A stretch of 64,000 bases of DNA from Galbibacter sp. BG1 (GTDB lineage Bacteria; Bacteroidota; Bacteroidia; Flavobacteriales; Flavobacteriaceae), in assembly GCF_013391805.1 (NCBI RefSeq), contig NZ_CP058364.1:1550501-1614500 (forward strand), read 5' to 3'. Positions 1 to 8,254 of this stretch are shown here, one piece after another. The notes under the pieces were generated by a model. The model searched no databases, was not told the origin of the DNA, and saw only the letters and a list, made by a program, of their open reading frames with translations. How positions within the stretch are numbered: position 1 is the stretch's first letter; every line of letters starts with the position of its first letter. The translations under genes were made by a program, and so were the position numbers.

Positions 1-2
1 CC

Positions 3-668
3 ATGTTTAAAAAAGTATTGATAGCCGAAGATATAGACAGTATAAACGCAGGTTTAATAGCGAACTTAAAACAGTCGTTTGATTTTGAAATAGACCATGC
101 AAAATATTGTGATGATGCTCTACTGAAATTTAAAAAAGCAGTATTGGATCGAAATCCCTACGATTTATTAATAACAGACTTATCATTTAAGCAAGACCAC
201 CGTGAGTGCGCAATGTATTCTGGAGATGCGCTTGCCAAGGCCGTGCTAACGGAAGACCCTTCCATTAAAGTAATTGTATATTCCATCGAAGACCGTCCCC
301 AAAAAATAAAATCCCTTTTTCAAGAGGCTGGTATTAGTGCTTATATATGCAAAGGTAGGGAGAGCGCCAAAGAATTTAAAACGGCTATAGAAACCATTTA
401 CACATCGCAGCAATACCTATCACCGGAAATTGCGTATGCAATGAATGGAGAACCAGTTTTGGAAATAGAAGAATTTGATATTTTATTGCTGAAGGAGTTA
501 GCTAATGGAAATTCGCAAGATGAAATATCAGCCCTTTTTAAAGAAAAAAATATCAAGCCTTCCAGTTTAAGCAGTATTGAAAAGCGGCTTAATAAACTTA
601 AGATTTCTTTTAAGGCGAAGAATGCCACACACTTAGTTTCTATAGTAAAAGACTTAGGACTAATCTAG
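3..668 (+). CDS. Response regulator with C-terminal helix-turn-helix
   Basis: Two-component response regulator of 221 residues. The N-terminal half reads as a receiver domain: acidic pair in LIAEDID near residue 10, the likely phospho-accepting aspartate in LLITDLSF near residue 59, a serine in VIVYSIEDR near 95, and the conserved lysine in YICKG near 118. After a linker, residues about 155-221 look like a LuxR/NarL-type helix-turn-helix (LLKELANGNSQDEISALF, then SSIEKRLNKLK). It should bind DNA after phosphorylation by a sensor kinase. No kinase is in the window; it may lie upstream of base 1. The ATG is at base 3, so the upstream context is unseen. The HTH is divergent, so the exact subfamily is uncertain. 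Confidence 0.85.
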   Translation: MFKKVLIAEDIDSINAGLIANLKQSFDFEIDHAKYCDDALLKFKKAVLDRNPYDLLITDLSFKQDHRECAMYSGDALAKAVLTEDPSIKVIVYSIEDRPQKIKSLFQEAGISAYICKGRESAKEFKTAIETIYTSQQYLSPEIAYAMNGEPVLEIEEFDILLLKELANGNSQDEISALFKEKNIKPSSLSSIEKRLNKLKISFKAKNATHLVSIVKDLGLI

Positions 669-1000
669 TATTCCCACCACATCATTTTTCTTTTTTCACT
701 ACGGTTATCCGTAAGGAAACCTTCTGCATTGTACTTACGTTTGTGGTACTAATCTAAACGAATACTTATGATAACTAAAATGAAGCATTAAAAGCAACTT
801 ATGTTCCTGTAGGAGGATTGGCTCGAGAAGGAATGATACAGGAGGCAAAAGCAGAAATGCTCAAAAATGTTGATATGAATGGTACTTCGAAGGATATAAT
901 AAACCAAACGGAGGAAATAATGGGTTCTTTTTTTCCTTATTTAGAACATATAAGGTATTGCCAGTAATTTGAACAAACCGAAAACCAACCAAAATAAAGA
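669..1000. other. 332-bp intergenic stretch holding a coding remnant
   Basis: This gap separates the response regulator from the interrupted lipoprotein gene. It contains an open reading remnant (779-967, listed separately) and an isolated match to the flavobacterial -7 element, TACGTTTG at 736-743, without a convincing TTG partner. I see no RNA gene or terminator in it. Confidence 0.5.
779..967 (+). pseudogene. Fragment of an unidentified coding sequence
   Basis: A 62-codon stretch begins directly after an in-frame TAA (776-778) and ends at TAA 965-967. It has coding-like composition (for example VPVGGLAREGMIQEAK and SFFPYLEHIRYCQ) but no start codon until an internal ATG at 833. It looks like the 3' end of a longer gene whose 5' part has been lost, which fits an eroded accessory region next to an insertion sequence. 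I do not recognise the family. It could alternatively be a very short gene starting at 833. Confidence 0.4.
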
Positions 1001-1702
1001 ATGAAAAAAATTTTACTTCTATTTACAGCAATTGGACTTTTTAGCTGTAATTCTCACCTTGATAAACCGATTTTTGAACCTTTGACTGTAAATGAGCTTA
1101 AAGAATCAATAGACAATGATTCTTTATTCCAAAAAACCTATGAATATATTGTTTACGTAAGAGATACAGTTCTAAAAACTGATATGGAAAAAATAAAATT
1201 TGCAGACTTAACTTATGAACAAGTATACGACTTTGCCAAATTTTCTTCTGACACAGTTTACTTTAAACCCATAAATCAACGTATTGAAAAAGAATGGAAT
1301 GAAAAATATGGTATTTATGTACAAAAGGTTGATTCAATTTCAAATTATTGGAAAAATTATAAAGAAGAAAACTCTTTAGAACAATACGTCAAAGTCGAAC
1401 TTGCAATAATTGAGAAAGAATATTACAGCTACTCGAGTGGAATAAGAAACATAAATCTTGGGTTTAGGCTAACACCTTTAAAAGGTAAAATTGACCAAGT
1501 AAGATTTGGATATAAAATTGAGGCAAAAATCAATGAAAAGGATAATGAAGACAGTTATTCATCAATTTATTCTGCATTAGATAAATCTTGGTGTTTGACA
1601 ACTAACCCATTTTCAAAACCAGTTGTCAGATATTGGGAAGCAAGCTATACAAATGAAAAAATCCTCAAAAGTAAAACTCTTGAAACTGTAAGCTCCCCTT
1701 AA
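1001..1702 (+). pseudogene. 5' part of a lipoprotein gene interrupted by an IS3-family element
   Basis: The reading frame starts MKKILLLFTAIGLFSCNSH, a lipoprotein signal with the lipobox cysteine at residue 16, so the intact product was an anchored lipoprotein. The genuine gene sequence ends at 1686. The last codons (VSSP and stop) are read from the left end of the inserted element starting at 1687. Joining 1686 to 2913, i.e. removing the element and one AAAC copy, continues the same frame to the stop at 3246 and gives a 339-residue protein. The sequence is very AT-rich and lysine/tyrosine/asparagine-rich. The family is not recognised. As it stands it would make a 233-residue C-terminally truncated protein. 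Confidence 0.8.
1683..1686. repeat. Target-site duplication AAAC, left copy
   Basis: Four bases immediately left of the element's first base. The same AAAC follows the last base of the element at 2909-2912. Removing one copy restores the interrupted frame. Confidence 0.85.
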
Positions 1703-1752
1703 AACCGAACTGTTTAGAAGTATAATAATTTTATTAATTTTAAACAGCAATT

Positions 1753-2019
1753 ATGAGAAAGAGTAAATTCAGTCCGCAACAGATCGCAAAGATTTTAAAA
1801 GAATTCGACAACGGCAAAACAGCTGCTCAGATCAGCCGTGAGCACGGTGTGAGCACCGCTGCCTTCTACAAATGGCGGGAACGCTATGCAGGGATGAGCG
1901 GTAAGGAGCTAAAACGGTTAAAGGAGCTCGAAGAGGAAAACCGTAAGCTCAAGCAGATGTATGCCACATTGGCCCTTGACCACCAGATGGCCAAGGAGGT
2001 TATCGAAAAAAAGCTTTAA
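1753..2019 (+). CDS. IS3-family transposase OrfA
   Basis: Small DNA-binding subunit of 88 residues. Residues about 8-50 form a helix-turn-helix ([13 protein letters not shown], then [18 protein letters not shown]). Residues 52-88 ([16 protein letters not shown] and onward) form a leucine-zipper-like coiled coil for multimerisation, as usual in IS3 OrfA. The 3' end contains A_AAA_AAG at 2007-2013 in the correct phase for -1 slippage, which would fuse it to OrfB as OrfAB transposase. Confidence 0.93.
   Translation: MRKSKFSPQQIAKILKEFDNGKTAAQISREHGVSTAAFYKWRERYAGMSGKELKRLKELEEENRKLKQMYATLALDHQMAKEVIEKKL
2007..2013 (+). other. -1 ribosomal frameshift heptamer (A_AAA_AAG)
   Basis: Read in the orfA frame the bases are A AAA AAG, followed by CTT TAA. 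Slipping back one base leads into a frame that is open through the OrfB ATG at 2094 to the stop at 2882, giving a 376-residue OrfAB fusion. This is the classic IS3-family heptamer. Confidence 0.8.
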
Positions 2020-2093
2020 AGCCCTGCCGTAAGCGGAGTATCAGCAAAGAGCTCATTCATTACGGTATCAGTAGGGCGTGCCGTGTCCTGGGA

Positions 2094-2882
2094 ATGAGCA
2101 AGAGTGTTTATTACTACAACCCGATAGCCAAAGATGACAGTGAGATAGAACGAGCTTTGAAAGAGAAAGCTGAAGCGCATTCTGAAGAGGGGTTTTGGAA
2201 GGCTTACGACCGATTGCGGGAAGAGGGCAAGCCATGGAACCATAAAAGGGTGTACAGGGTCTATGTGTCACTGGGGCTTCCCTTGAGAAGAAAGGCAAAG
2301 AAACGTTTACCGGCAAGGGTCAAGGAGCCTTTAAATGTACCAGATCAACTTAACCATACCTGGAGCATGGATTTTGTAACCGATGTCCTAGAGAACAAAA
2401 GACGCTTCAGGGCCTTTAACATCATCGATGATTTTAACAGGGAGGCGCTCCATATAGAAATAGACTTTTCATTGACCAGCAGCCGGGTGGTTTGGGTGCT
2501 CAACCATCTCATCAACAAAAGAGGGAAGCCCCGGAAGATACGGATGGACAATGGGCCGGAATTTATCGCCGAGATCGCATCACAATGGAGCGAAATGCAC
2601 GAGATAGCTTTCCAGTACATAGAGCCTGGGAAACCAACCCAAAATGCTTTTATAGAACGCTTCAATGGCAGCTATAGACGCGGGGTACTAAACAAATACA
2701 TATTCCAGAACATTGATCAGGTAAGGGAACAGACGCAAATATGGGTCGATGACTACAATAACCACAGACCTCACGATGCCTTGGGAAAAATCCCTCCGGT
2801 AAAATATGCAAAACTTAATTCTACTTTGGCTAGCCAAAGTAGAATTAAAAACGGTATTTTTAAACCAGTTTTAGAAAATTAA
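2094..2882 (+). CDS. IS3-family transposase OrfB (DDE integrase domain)
   Basis: Catalytic part of the transposase. The rve/DDE core is visible: first Asp in WSMDFVTD (about residue 93 from the ATG), second Asp in RMDNGPEF, Glu in [13 protein letters not shown], and the usual C-terminal [15 protein letters not shown]. The frame is open upstream of the ATG back to the slippery site at 2007-2013, so the natural product is probably the OrfAB fusion and the ATG at 2094 (MSKSVYYY) may be only an alternative start. Its 3' part contains a 34-bp perfect palindrome (2815-2848) inside the coding sequence. Confidence 0.93.
   Translation: MSKSVYYYNPIAKDDSEIERALKEKAEAHSEEGFWKAYDRLREEGKPWNHKRVYRVYVSLGLPLRRKAKKRLPARVKEPLNVPDQLNHTWSMDFVTDVLENKRRFRAFNIIDDFNREALHIEIDFSLTSSRVVWVLNHLINKRGKPRKIRMDNGPEFIAEIASQWSEMHEIAFQYIEPGKPTQNAFIERFNGSYRRGVLNKYIFQNIDQVREQTQIWVDDYNNHRPHDALGKIPPVKYAKLNSTLASQSRIKNGIFKPVLEN
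2815..2848. repeat. 34-bp perfect palindrome inside orfB
   Basis: TTAATTCTACTTTGGCT followed by its exact reverse complement, with no spacer. It encodes the residues around [12 protein letters not shown] near the OrfB C-terminus. Such a sequence could extrude a cruciform or fold as a strong RNA hairpin just before the right terminus. Confidence 0.85.
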
Positions 2883-2908
2883 GCAGTTCTATTATGGGGA
2901 AGCTTACA

Positions 2909-2912
2909 AAAC
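2909..2912. repeat. Target-site duplication AAAC, right copy
   Basis: Matches the left copy at 1683-1686. An exact duplication suggests the insertion is recent and that the element has not recombined since. Confidence 0.85.
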
Positions 2913-3246
2913 CTTCAACAGAGATTATAATATTCATATAGAAATTGATGAAATAAGAAAAGACGGAGCAAACATGAGTAATGATGATTTGAACATTCCT
3001 GAGTCCGTTTCAGACTACTGGAAGTACGAGAATAAAGAATTAGGTGATGACTTTTTATACTTTGGTGATAATATGTATATCGAAGACGTGGTTAGCGAAG
3101 TATTGAATGAAAAATATATGAGCAGGTTCGATTATCGAAATCAAGAGATTAATAAAATTTTGAAAGAAAAGGACCTTTTGAACTATAAATTTAAAGAACT
3201 GGCCCCTTTCAAATTTGAATTGTTGAGGTATTCATTAATAAAATAA
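2913..3246 (+). pseudogene. 3' part of the IS-interrupted lipoprotein gene
   Basis: Continues the frame of the fragment starting at 1001 once the element and one AAAC copy are removed: the codon ACC forms across the junction, then FNRDYNIHIEIDEIRKDG and on to the stop at 3246. The part from the internal ATG at 2974 could be read as a 90-residue protein, but it has no signal peptide, and its in-phase continuity with 1001-1686 shows it is the detached C-terminus. The content is acidic/lysine-rich with no recognised domain. It is unlikely to be functional unless translated from 2974. Confidence 0.8.
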
Positions 3247-3277
3247 AAACTGCTTACAATAATGTAAAAAAATTATT

Positions 3278-3343
3278 GCTCAATTTTGAGCTTAACCAAA
3301 GGTCGTTGCAAGTTTACTACATCTGATTTTCCCAAGGAAAATC
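3278..3343. other. Two small hairpins between the disrupted gene and the SH3 gene
   Basis: GCTCAATTTTGAGC (3278-3291) is a perfect 14-bp palindrome. GATTTTCC-CAA-GGAAAATC (3325-3343) is an 8-bp stem with a 3-base loop. Neither is followed by a T run, so they are poor terminators; role unknown. Confidence 0.4.
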
Positions 3344-3385
3344 CTCGATCGTAAATCCTTAACTGACGCTTATACGAGACCATTT

Positions 3386-3943
3386 ATGAAATATGCTTTT
3401 ATAAAATATCAGTTTGTTCTATTCATATTCTGTATGTTGCTGGGTTGTATAAATACCTTTAGTCAATCCAATAGTTTAGTTGTGTCCTGTAGTCACGAAA
3501 CAGGTAGGTGTACTGGGTCATCTTATTGCACCGCTTGTAAGAATTGTAAGTATTGCAAGTATTGTAGTAATGGAGGTTCTTGTGGAGTTTGTTCACGAAG
3601 AAGTACACAATCTACAAACCGAAACTACAGCTCAAGTTCTAGTGGCTTTTCTTCTAAAAGAAAAGTTACTACTGAAAGTAGTTTGAGGACTAATCCAAGT
3701 TACGGTATTTATAATCTTCCTAATGACACATATTCTGAATATTATTTAAAAACCTTATATGTGACTGCCGCAATATTAAATTTGCGTGCGGGACCAAGTG
3801 TTGAATATATAGTTTTGGAAAAACTTGAAGAGAACCAAGAACTTGTTTTTCTTGCAATGATAGGAGATTGGATTAAAGTAAAAGTGAAATCAACTAAAAC
3901 AATTGGATTTGTTCATCGGGAGCATGTGGTTGTAGTGAATTAA
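3386..3943 (+). CDS. Secreted cysteine-rich protein with C-terminal bacterial SH3 domain
   Basis: A 185-residue protein with an N-terminal signal/membrane segment (residues about 7-25, QFVLFIFCMLLGCINTF) that may be a signal peptide or lipobox ending at Cys21. Residues about 30-70 hold about ten cysteines in short spacings (CTACKNCKYCKYCSNGG then CGVC). A serine-rich linker follows, and residues about 125-185 form a bacterial SH3b domain (LYVTAAILNLRAGPS, then GDWIKVKV and GFVHREHV). SH3b domains usually bind cell wall or peptides. The cysteine block could bind metal or form disulfides outside the cytoplasm. No operon partner is seen. The function is unassigned. Confidence 0.8.
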   Translation: MKYAFIKYQFVLFIFCMLLGCINTFSQSNSLVVSCSHETGRCTGSSYCTACKNCKYCKYCSNGGSCGVCSRRSTQSTNRNYSSSSSGFSSKRKVTTESSLRTNPSYGIYNLPNDTYSEYYLKTLYVTAAILNLRAGPSVEYIVLEKLEENQELVFLAMIGDWIKVKVKSTKTIGFVHREHVVVVN

Positions 3944-4090
3944 AGACAACAAGCTGTTTGAAGATACTAGAATGAAAAAAAATCTTCAGAAGATATTTCT
4001 CAGTTACCAAATTAGGTAATATCATCTGTTTAGCGGAATTACATTAAAAAAATTAATAATCGTGCTATTACGATTATGTTTTGGGGGATG

Positions 4091-4117
4091 AGCCCTGTGC
4101 GTCGCACAGGGCTTTTT
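4091..4117 (+). terminator. Rho-independent terminator
   Basis: AGCCCTGTGCG-T-CGCACAGGGCT stem (11 bp) followed by TTTTT. The T tract lies on the plus side, so it should end transcription of the SH3 gene about 150 bases upstream. It also abuts the stop codon of the convergent glpD. Confidence 0.85.
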
Positions 4118-5769
4118 CATTCCACCACCCCATGCCTGTCAATTTCCTCTAAAATGCGTTGCATCCAAAAGGTATAATCCTCTTCTTTCAGTTGGAAAAC
4201 ATTTTGGTACTCTTTTACAATCATGGGCGAGTATTTTTTTACGCTATCTATATCAAAATACATACGTCCTGTACGTCTGATAAAAAAGTCAAGCGGATTC
4301 TGAAGCAGTTCGTGTTTTACTGTAAAATGGAACTCTGCTTTTAGTAATCTGGCCATAGTGTCGTCATCATCAAAACGGTTGAAGAAGTCTAAAATAGTTT
4401 CCGTTTGTTTTCCGTAGGTTGTGGTTAAATACCAAGCATCGCGTTTTGTAAATTCATCGCTTTCAAGAGAGGTGAATATTTGGTCAGCATACGCTTTTAC
4501 TTCAGCAAAACTTTCCCAAGGGCCACCACAAAGCGGAATTCCATGGGTTTTACTGTTTCCAAAGGATAGATTTTCTGTGGTATTTAACTTCTTTACAGCT
4601 CTATCCACCACACGCTCCGCCATCTTTCGGTAACCCGTCAGTTTTCCTCCAGCAATGCTTAATAGTCCGCTTTCAGATTCAAAAATTTCGTCTTTTCTGG
4701 ATAATTCGGTGGCCGATTTTCCTTCTTCGTGAATCAATGGTCGTAACCCTGCCCAAGAAGACTGAATATCGTTGAGCGTTAGGTTAAGCGTCGGGAACAT
4801 ATAGTTTACTGTTTTAATAAGGTAAAAAGCATCGGAGTGATCGGCAAAAACTTCATTTTTATCCCCTAAATAATCGGTGTCTGTGGTGCCAACATAGGTT
4901 ATTTTCCCTCTGGGAATTGCAAAAATCATCCTTCCGTCAGGGGCATCAAAATAAACGGATTGTCTTACAGGGATTTTCCTATGTGGAAAAACCAAATGGA
5001 TTCCTTTTGTAAGGTGAAGGCTACTTCCTTTTTTACTTTTATTAATGGATCTTACGTCGTCTACCCACGGCCCAGTGGCATTTATTAAATACTTGCTCTT
5101 TATGTCAAATAAATCGCCTGTAACTATATCTTTTGCTTTAACGCCTTTAACTTTTCCTTCTATATAATTAAAATCGATTGCTTGTGTGTAGTTTAGTGCT
5201 GTAGCCTTATAATGGAGGGCAGTTTTAATATTTTCTAAAGTAAGCCGCGCATCGTCGGTTCTATATTCGGCGTAGTAGCCGGCGCCTTTTAAAATACTTT
5301 CTGGGAGCAATGGCTCTAGTTGTAACGTTTCCTCTTTGTTCAACATTTTCCGTTGATCTTCCCCATCCACTTGCGCCAATAAATCGTAAATTTTTAGGCC
5401 TATCGAGGTAAGCCATTTTCCATAGGAACCTTTTTCTATTAGTGGCAATAACATTTTTTCGGGGATTACCAGATGCGGGGCCAATTGATGCACAACTGCT
5501 CTTTCGGTTCCCACTTCTTTTACCAAGCCAAAATCAAACTGCTTTAAATACCGGAGTCCGCCATGGATTAACTTTGTGGATTTACTACTGGTGCCAGATG
5601 CGAAATCTGCTTTCTCTATAAGTGCTACTTTCAATCCTCGTGAAGCAGCATCCAGTAAAATACCTGCGCCTGTTATGCCGCCCCCGATAATTAGCAAGTC
5701 GTATTCGTTACTTTTTAATTCTGAAACGGTTTGAGAGCGATTAAGATTGGTGAATTCTGTAATTTTCAT
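4117..5769 (-). CDS. glpD: FAD-dependent glycerol-3-phosphate dehydrogenase
   Basis: Oxidises sn-glycerol-3-phosphate to dihydroxyacetone phosphate at the inner membrane, passing electrons to quinone. The ATG at 5769 gives 550 residues starting MKITEFTNLN. The dinucleotide-binding motif GGGITGAG is at residues 29-36, followed by the family signature SGTSSKSTKLIHGGLRYL. The C-terminal third matches the DAO_C region. The frame is open to a TTG at 5799, but the ATG is better placed and preceded by AAGGG. No glpK or glpF is nearby; it lies about 100 bases downstream of pbpC on the same strand and may be separately transcribed. Length is normal for GlpD/GlpA-type enzymes. Confidence 0.93.
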   Translation of the reverse strand: MKITEFTNLNRSQTVSELKSNEYDLLIIGGGITGAGILLDAASRGLKVALIEKADFASGTSSKSTKLIHGGLRYLKQFDFGLVKEVGTERAVVHQLAPHLVIPEKMLLPLIEKGSYGKWLTSIGLKIYDLLAQVDGEDQRKMLNKEETLQLEPLLPESILKGAGYYAEYRTDDARLTLENIKTALHYKATALNYTQAIDFNYIEGKVKGVKAKDIVTGDLFDIKSKYLINATGPWVDDVRSINKSKKGSSLHLTKGIHLVFPHRKIPVRQSVYFDAPDGRMIFAIPRGKITYVGTTDTDYLGDKNEVFADHSDAFYLIKTVNYMFPTLNLTLNDIQSSWAGLRPLIHEEGKSATELSRKDEIFESESGLLSIAGGKLTGYRKMAERVVDRAVKKLNTTENLSFGNSKTHGIPLCGGPWESFAEVKAYADQIFTSLESDEFTKRDAWYLTTTYGKQTETILDFFNRFDDDDTMARLLKAEFHFTVKHELLQNPLDFFIRRTGRMYFDIDSVKKYSPMIVKEYQNVFQLKEEDYTFWMQRILEEIDRHGVVE

Positions 5770-5875
5770 CCCTTGTAATTTCCTCTTCGGAAGATACAAT
5801 TTTCATTATTTAAATGGGGAGAAGAAAGCTTACTTTTTCACATACTTTTCAATTGTTTTGATAGTCAATCTACGT

Positions 5876-8254
5876 TTATGAAGTTTTCTCTACCTCAATA
5901 AAAATCGATTTTTCATTACCCTCCTCATCAATAACCGTAATGGTATGCACACCTTCTGAAGGCAACATGGTAATTTCGTGAAAATTCGTTGTTTTTCCGA
6001 GATAGCTATTGTCCAGATACCAAAAAACTACGGTATTTGGTTTAGGGTGGGCAATTTTACATATCATTTCGCCCGTTTGCCCTTTAAAGTTTTTAGTAAG
6101 AATAATTTTGTTACGGTTTTTGGGATAGATAAAATCCATTATTTCTTGGGTGGCACCTTTGCATCCCGTAAGCATTTCAGGTAGGGGTTTGTAATTGGCA
6201 TTACTATTTGTATAGTAATATTCCAGTAGGGGAGGTAGTTTAAACCAAGGTTCGGTTACCATGTCTTCGAGTGGATAGCAACTGGAATTTACCCGGTATT
6301 GTTTTTTACTATCTAAATGGATAAGTTGATGATAGGGACAGACTTTATAATTTTTTCCAGCCGTAGCAACAAACATATCGGTTGATGGGCAGATAGGAGA
6401 AGCCAAATAGCCACTGTTTTTGCAAATGTTTACTTCGGTTAGTGCATCGAAAGGGGTGGGAAACCAATCTGTTTTTGGCAGGATATTAAAAACATCAAAA
6501 AGAATGGGAGCGGCGCTGTTTATGCCTGTTAAGTTTGGGCGTCCCTCTCCATCGGCGTTTCCTACCCAAACCCCTACCAAGTATTTTTTGGTAACTCCAA
6601 TGGCCCAAGCATCACGGTTACCAAAGCTTGTGCCAGTTTTCCATGCAATATCTTCTGCCGATTCGAAAAATTTCCATGCGTCCTCACCAGGTCTGTTAAC
6701 TTCTTTTAATGCCTGCAAGGTTAAAAAAAAACTACCGGCATCGAAAACGGTTTTATCCAAGCTTTTTTTCCCGAAGTTAACTTGTTGTTTATCTAAAATA
6801 ATAGGCGCAGCAAATTCATTTTTATAATACTCACTGGAAGTTTCGGTAAAGTGGGTAACTGTTCCAGCCATTCCGGCGTACGCCCTGCACAGATCCCATA
6901 AATTGCTTTCTGCACCTCCCAGTATTAACGATAGGCCGTAGTAATTTGCAGATTTATTAATGTCTTTTTGATGAAAATCATTAAGTTGTTCCCTAAATTT
7001 TTCAAGTCCGTATTCTTGTAAAAGTCGAACTGCAGGTACATTTAGAGATCTTGCCAATGCCTCGCTTGCCGGAACTGCGCCACTGTATTGCTCGTCAAAA
7101 TTTTTAGGTTGATAGCCTGCTATTTGAGTGGGTACATCGGCAACCAAACTATTTGGGAGTAATTCGCCACTATCCATCATAGCGGCATATAAAAATGGTT
7201 TAAGAATACTTCCCGTACTTCTCGGAGCTTGAATAACATCCACATATTTTTGATGAGTACCGGAAGTAGGCGTGTTCCCCACATAAGCTAAAACTTTTCT
7301 GGATTCGATATCCATAACCATAACCCCTGCATTGAACACTTGGTTTTGCTTCAAATGCTCATAATGCCTTTTTACGATGTTATTAGTGCTTGATTGCAGT
7401 TCATAGTCAATTGTGGTCGTAACTTTTTCACCTGCATGCCTGTTGTCAACCAAAGCTAATAAATGGGGGGCTAGCTGCGGAAGGGGGTAGGGTTTTGCGG
7501 GGAGTTGCTCTGCAACTGCCAATTTAAAGGTAAGGGAGTCTATAACCTTTGTCTTAAATAATTTTTGAAGCAGTCGATCTCTTTTTTGCTTCAATTGCTT
7601 TTTGTTTTTCCCGGGATAGATAAGTGCAGGGGCATTGGGTAAAACAGCCAATGTAGCACTTTCTGCCCAAGAAAGTTGGCTAGCTTGTACTCCAAAATAA
7701 CGCCATGAAGCCATTTCTAATCCCACTACATTGCCCCCAAATGGCGCATGGGTGGCATAAAGGTTTAAAATTTTATCTTTGGAATAGCGAAGTTCTAACC
7801 GTGTTGCCAAAACCAGCTCTATCAGTTTTTCAAAATAGGTACGGTTCTTTCCTTTTCTGGAAAGCCTTATCACTTGTTGTGTTAAAGTACTTCCGCCCCT
7901 TACTATTTTCCCAGATTCCAGGTTGGTATAAAGCGCCTTAGCGATAGAAATAGGGTTAAACCCGGGATGCCGATAAAAATGGGCGTCTTCGAAAGCGAGT
8001 ATACACTCTTTAAATTTTCTTGGTATGCTATCATTTGCCGGAAAACGCCATTGTTCGTCTTCTGCAATATGAGCCCCCAACAATTTACCGTCGTTACTTT
8101 GGATTACGGTGGAAGTGGGACTCTCAAAAAGTTGCTTCGGAAGGGAAAAATAGTAAACAAATAAAAACAGCAGAATTAATACTGATTTTACGCGGTGCTT
8201 TTTCCATAGATATTCGAAAAAATAAAGCGGATTTATGGTGTTACGTTTATCCAT
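5876..8254 (-). CDS. pbpC: Penicillin-binding protein 1C (bifunctional transglycosylase/transpeptidase)
   Basis: Peptidoglycan synthase of 792 residues. One N-terminal membrane anchor (about 18-38, VKSVLILLFLFVYYFSL) is followed by a GT51 glycosyltransferase domain (catalytic EDAHFYRHPG; GGSTLTQQVIR). The transpeptidase domain has an active-site SILK near residue 346, SLN in ARSLNVPA, and KTGTS near 538. The last about 100 residues match the PBP1C C-terminal domain. Its start overlaps the 3' end of the alpha-2-macroglobulin gene by 22 bases, the classic pbpC/A2M pairing, so the two are almost certainly cotranscribed. A2M is thought to protect or monitor the periplasm where PBP1C repairs the wall. 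Confidence 0.95.
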   Translation of the reverse strand: MDKRNTINPLYFFEYLWKKHRVKSVLILLFLFVYYFSLPKQLFESPTSTVIQSNDGKLLGAHIAEDEQWRFPANDSIPRKFKECILAFEDAHFYRHPGFNPISIAKALYTNLESGKIVRGGSTLTQQVIRLSRKGKNRTYFEKLIELVLATRLELRYSKDKILNLYATHAPFGGNVVGLEMASWRYFGVQASQLSWAESATLAVLPNAPALIYPGKNKKQLKQKRDRLLQKLFKTKVIDSLTFKLAVAEQLPAKPYPLPQLAPHLLALVDNRHAGEKVTTTIDYELQSSTNNIVKRHYEHLKQNQVFNAGVMVMDIESRKVLAYVGNTPTSGTHQKYVDVIQAPRSTGSILKPFLYAAMMDSGELLPNSLVADVPTQIAGYQPKNFDEQYSGAVPASEALARSLNVPAVRLLQEYGLEKFREQLNDFHQKDINKSANYYGLSLILGGAESNLWDLCRAYAGMAGTVTHFTETSSEYYKNEFAAPIILDKQQVNFGKKSLDKTVFDAGSFFLTLQALKEVNRPGEDAWKFFESAEDIAWKTGTSFGNRDAWAIGVTKKYLVGVWVGNADGEGRPNLTGINSAAPILFDVFNILPKTDWFPTPFDALTEVNICKNSGYLASPICPSTDMFVATAGKNYKVCPYHQLIHLDSKKQYRVNSSCYPLEDMVTEPWFKLPPLLEYYYTNSNANYKPLPEMLTGCKGATQEIMDFIYPKNRNKIILTKNFKGQTGEMICKIAHPKPNTVVFWYLDNSYLGKTTNFHEITMLPSEGVHTITVIDEEGNEKSIFIEVEKTS

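Larger units (their letters stand above)
1687..2908 (+). mobile_element. Complete IS3-family insertion sequence (IS407-like)
   Basis: A 1222-bp element bounded by imperfect terminal inverted repeats: left TGTAAGCTCCCC...GAACTG (1687-1712) and the complement of the right end TGTAAGCTTCCCC...GAACTG (2884-2908). It is flanked by the direct repeat AAAC at 1683-1686 and 2909-2912. It carries orfA and an overlapping orfB in the -1 frame with a DDE transposase core. Length, orfA sequence style (helix-turn-helix, then [13 protein letters not shown] leucine-zipper) and the 4-bp target duplication fit the IS407 group of IS3; the group call is inference. Base composition is visibly more GC-rich than the interrupted gene, indicating acquisition. 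Nothing in the element looks broken, so it may be active. Confidence 0.93.

Noticed and set aside
2974-3246. Independent 90-residue protein starting at ATG 2974
   Set aside because: The frame continues upstream to the IS boundary and joins in phase with 1001-1686, so it is the detached C-terminus of the interrupted gene.
5770-5799. TTG start that would extend GlpD by ten residues
   Set aside because: ATG at 5769 has a better upstream purine run and matches the family start.
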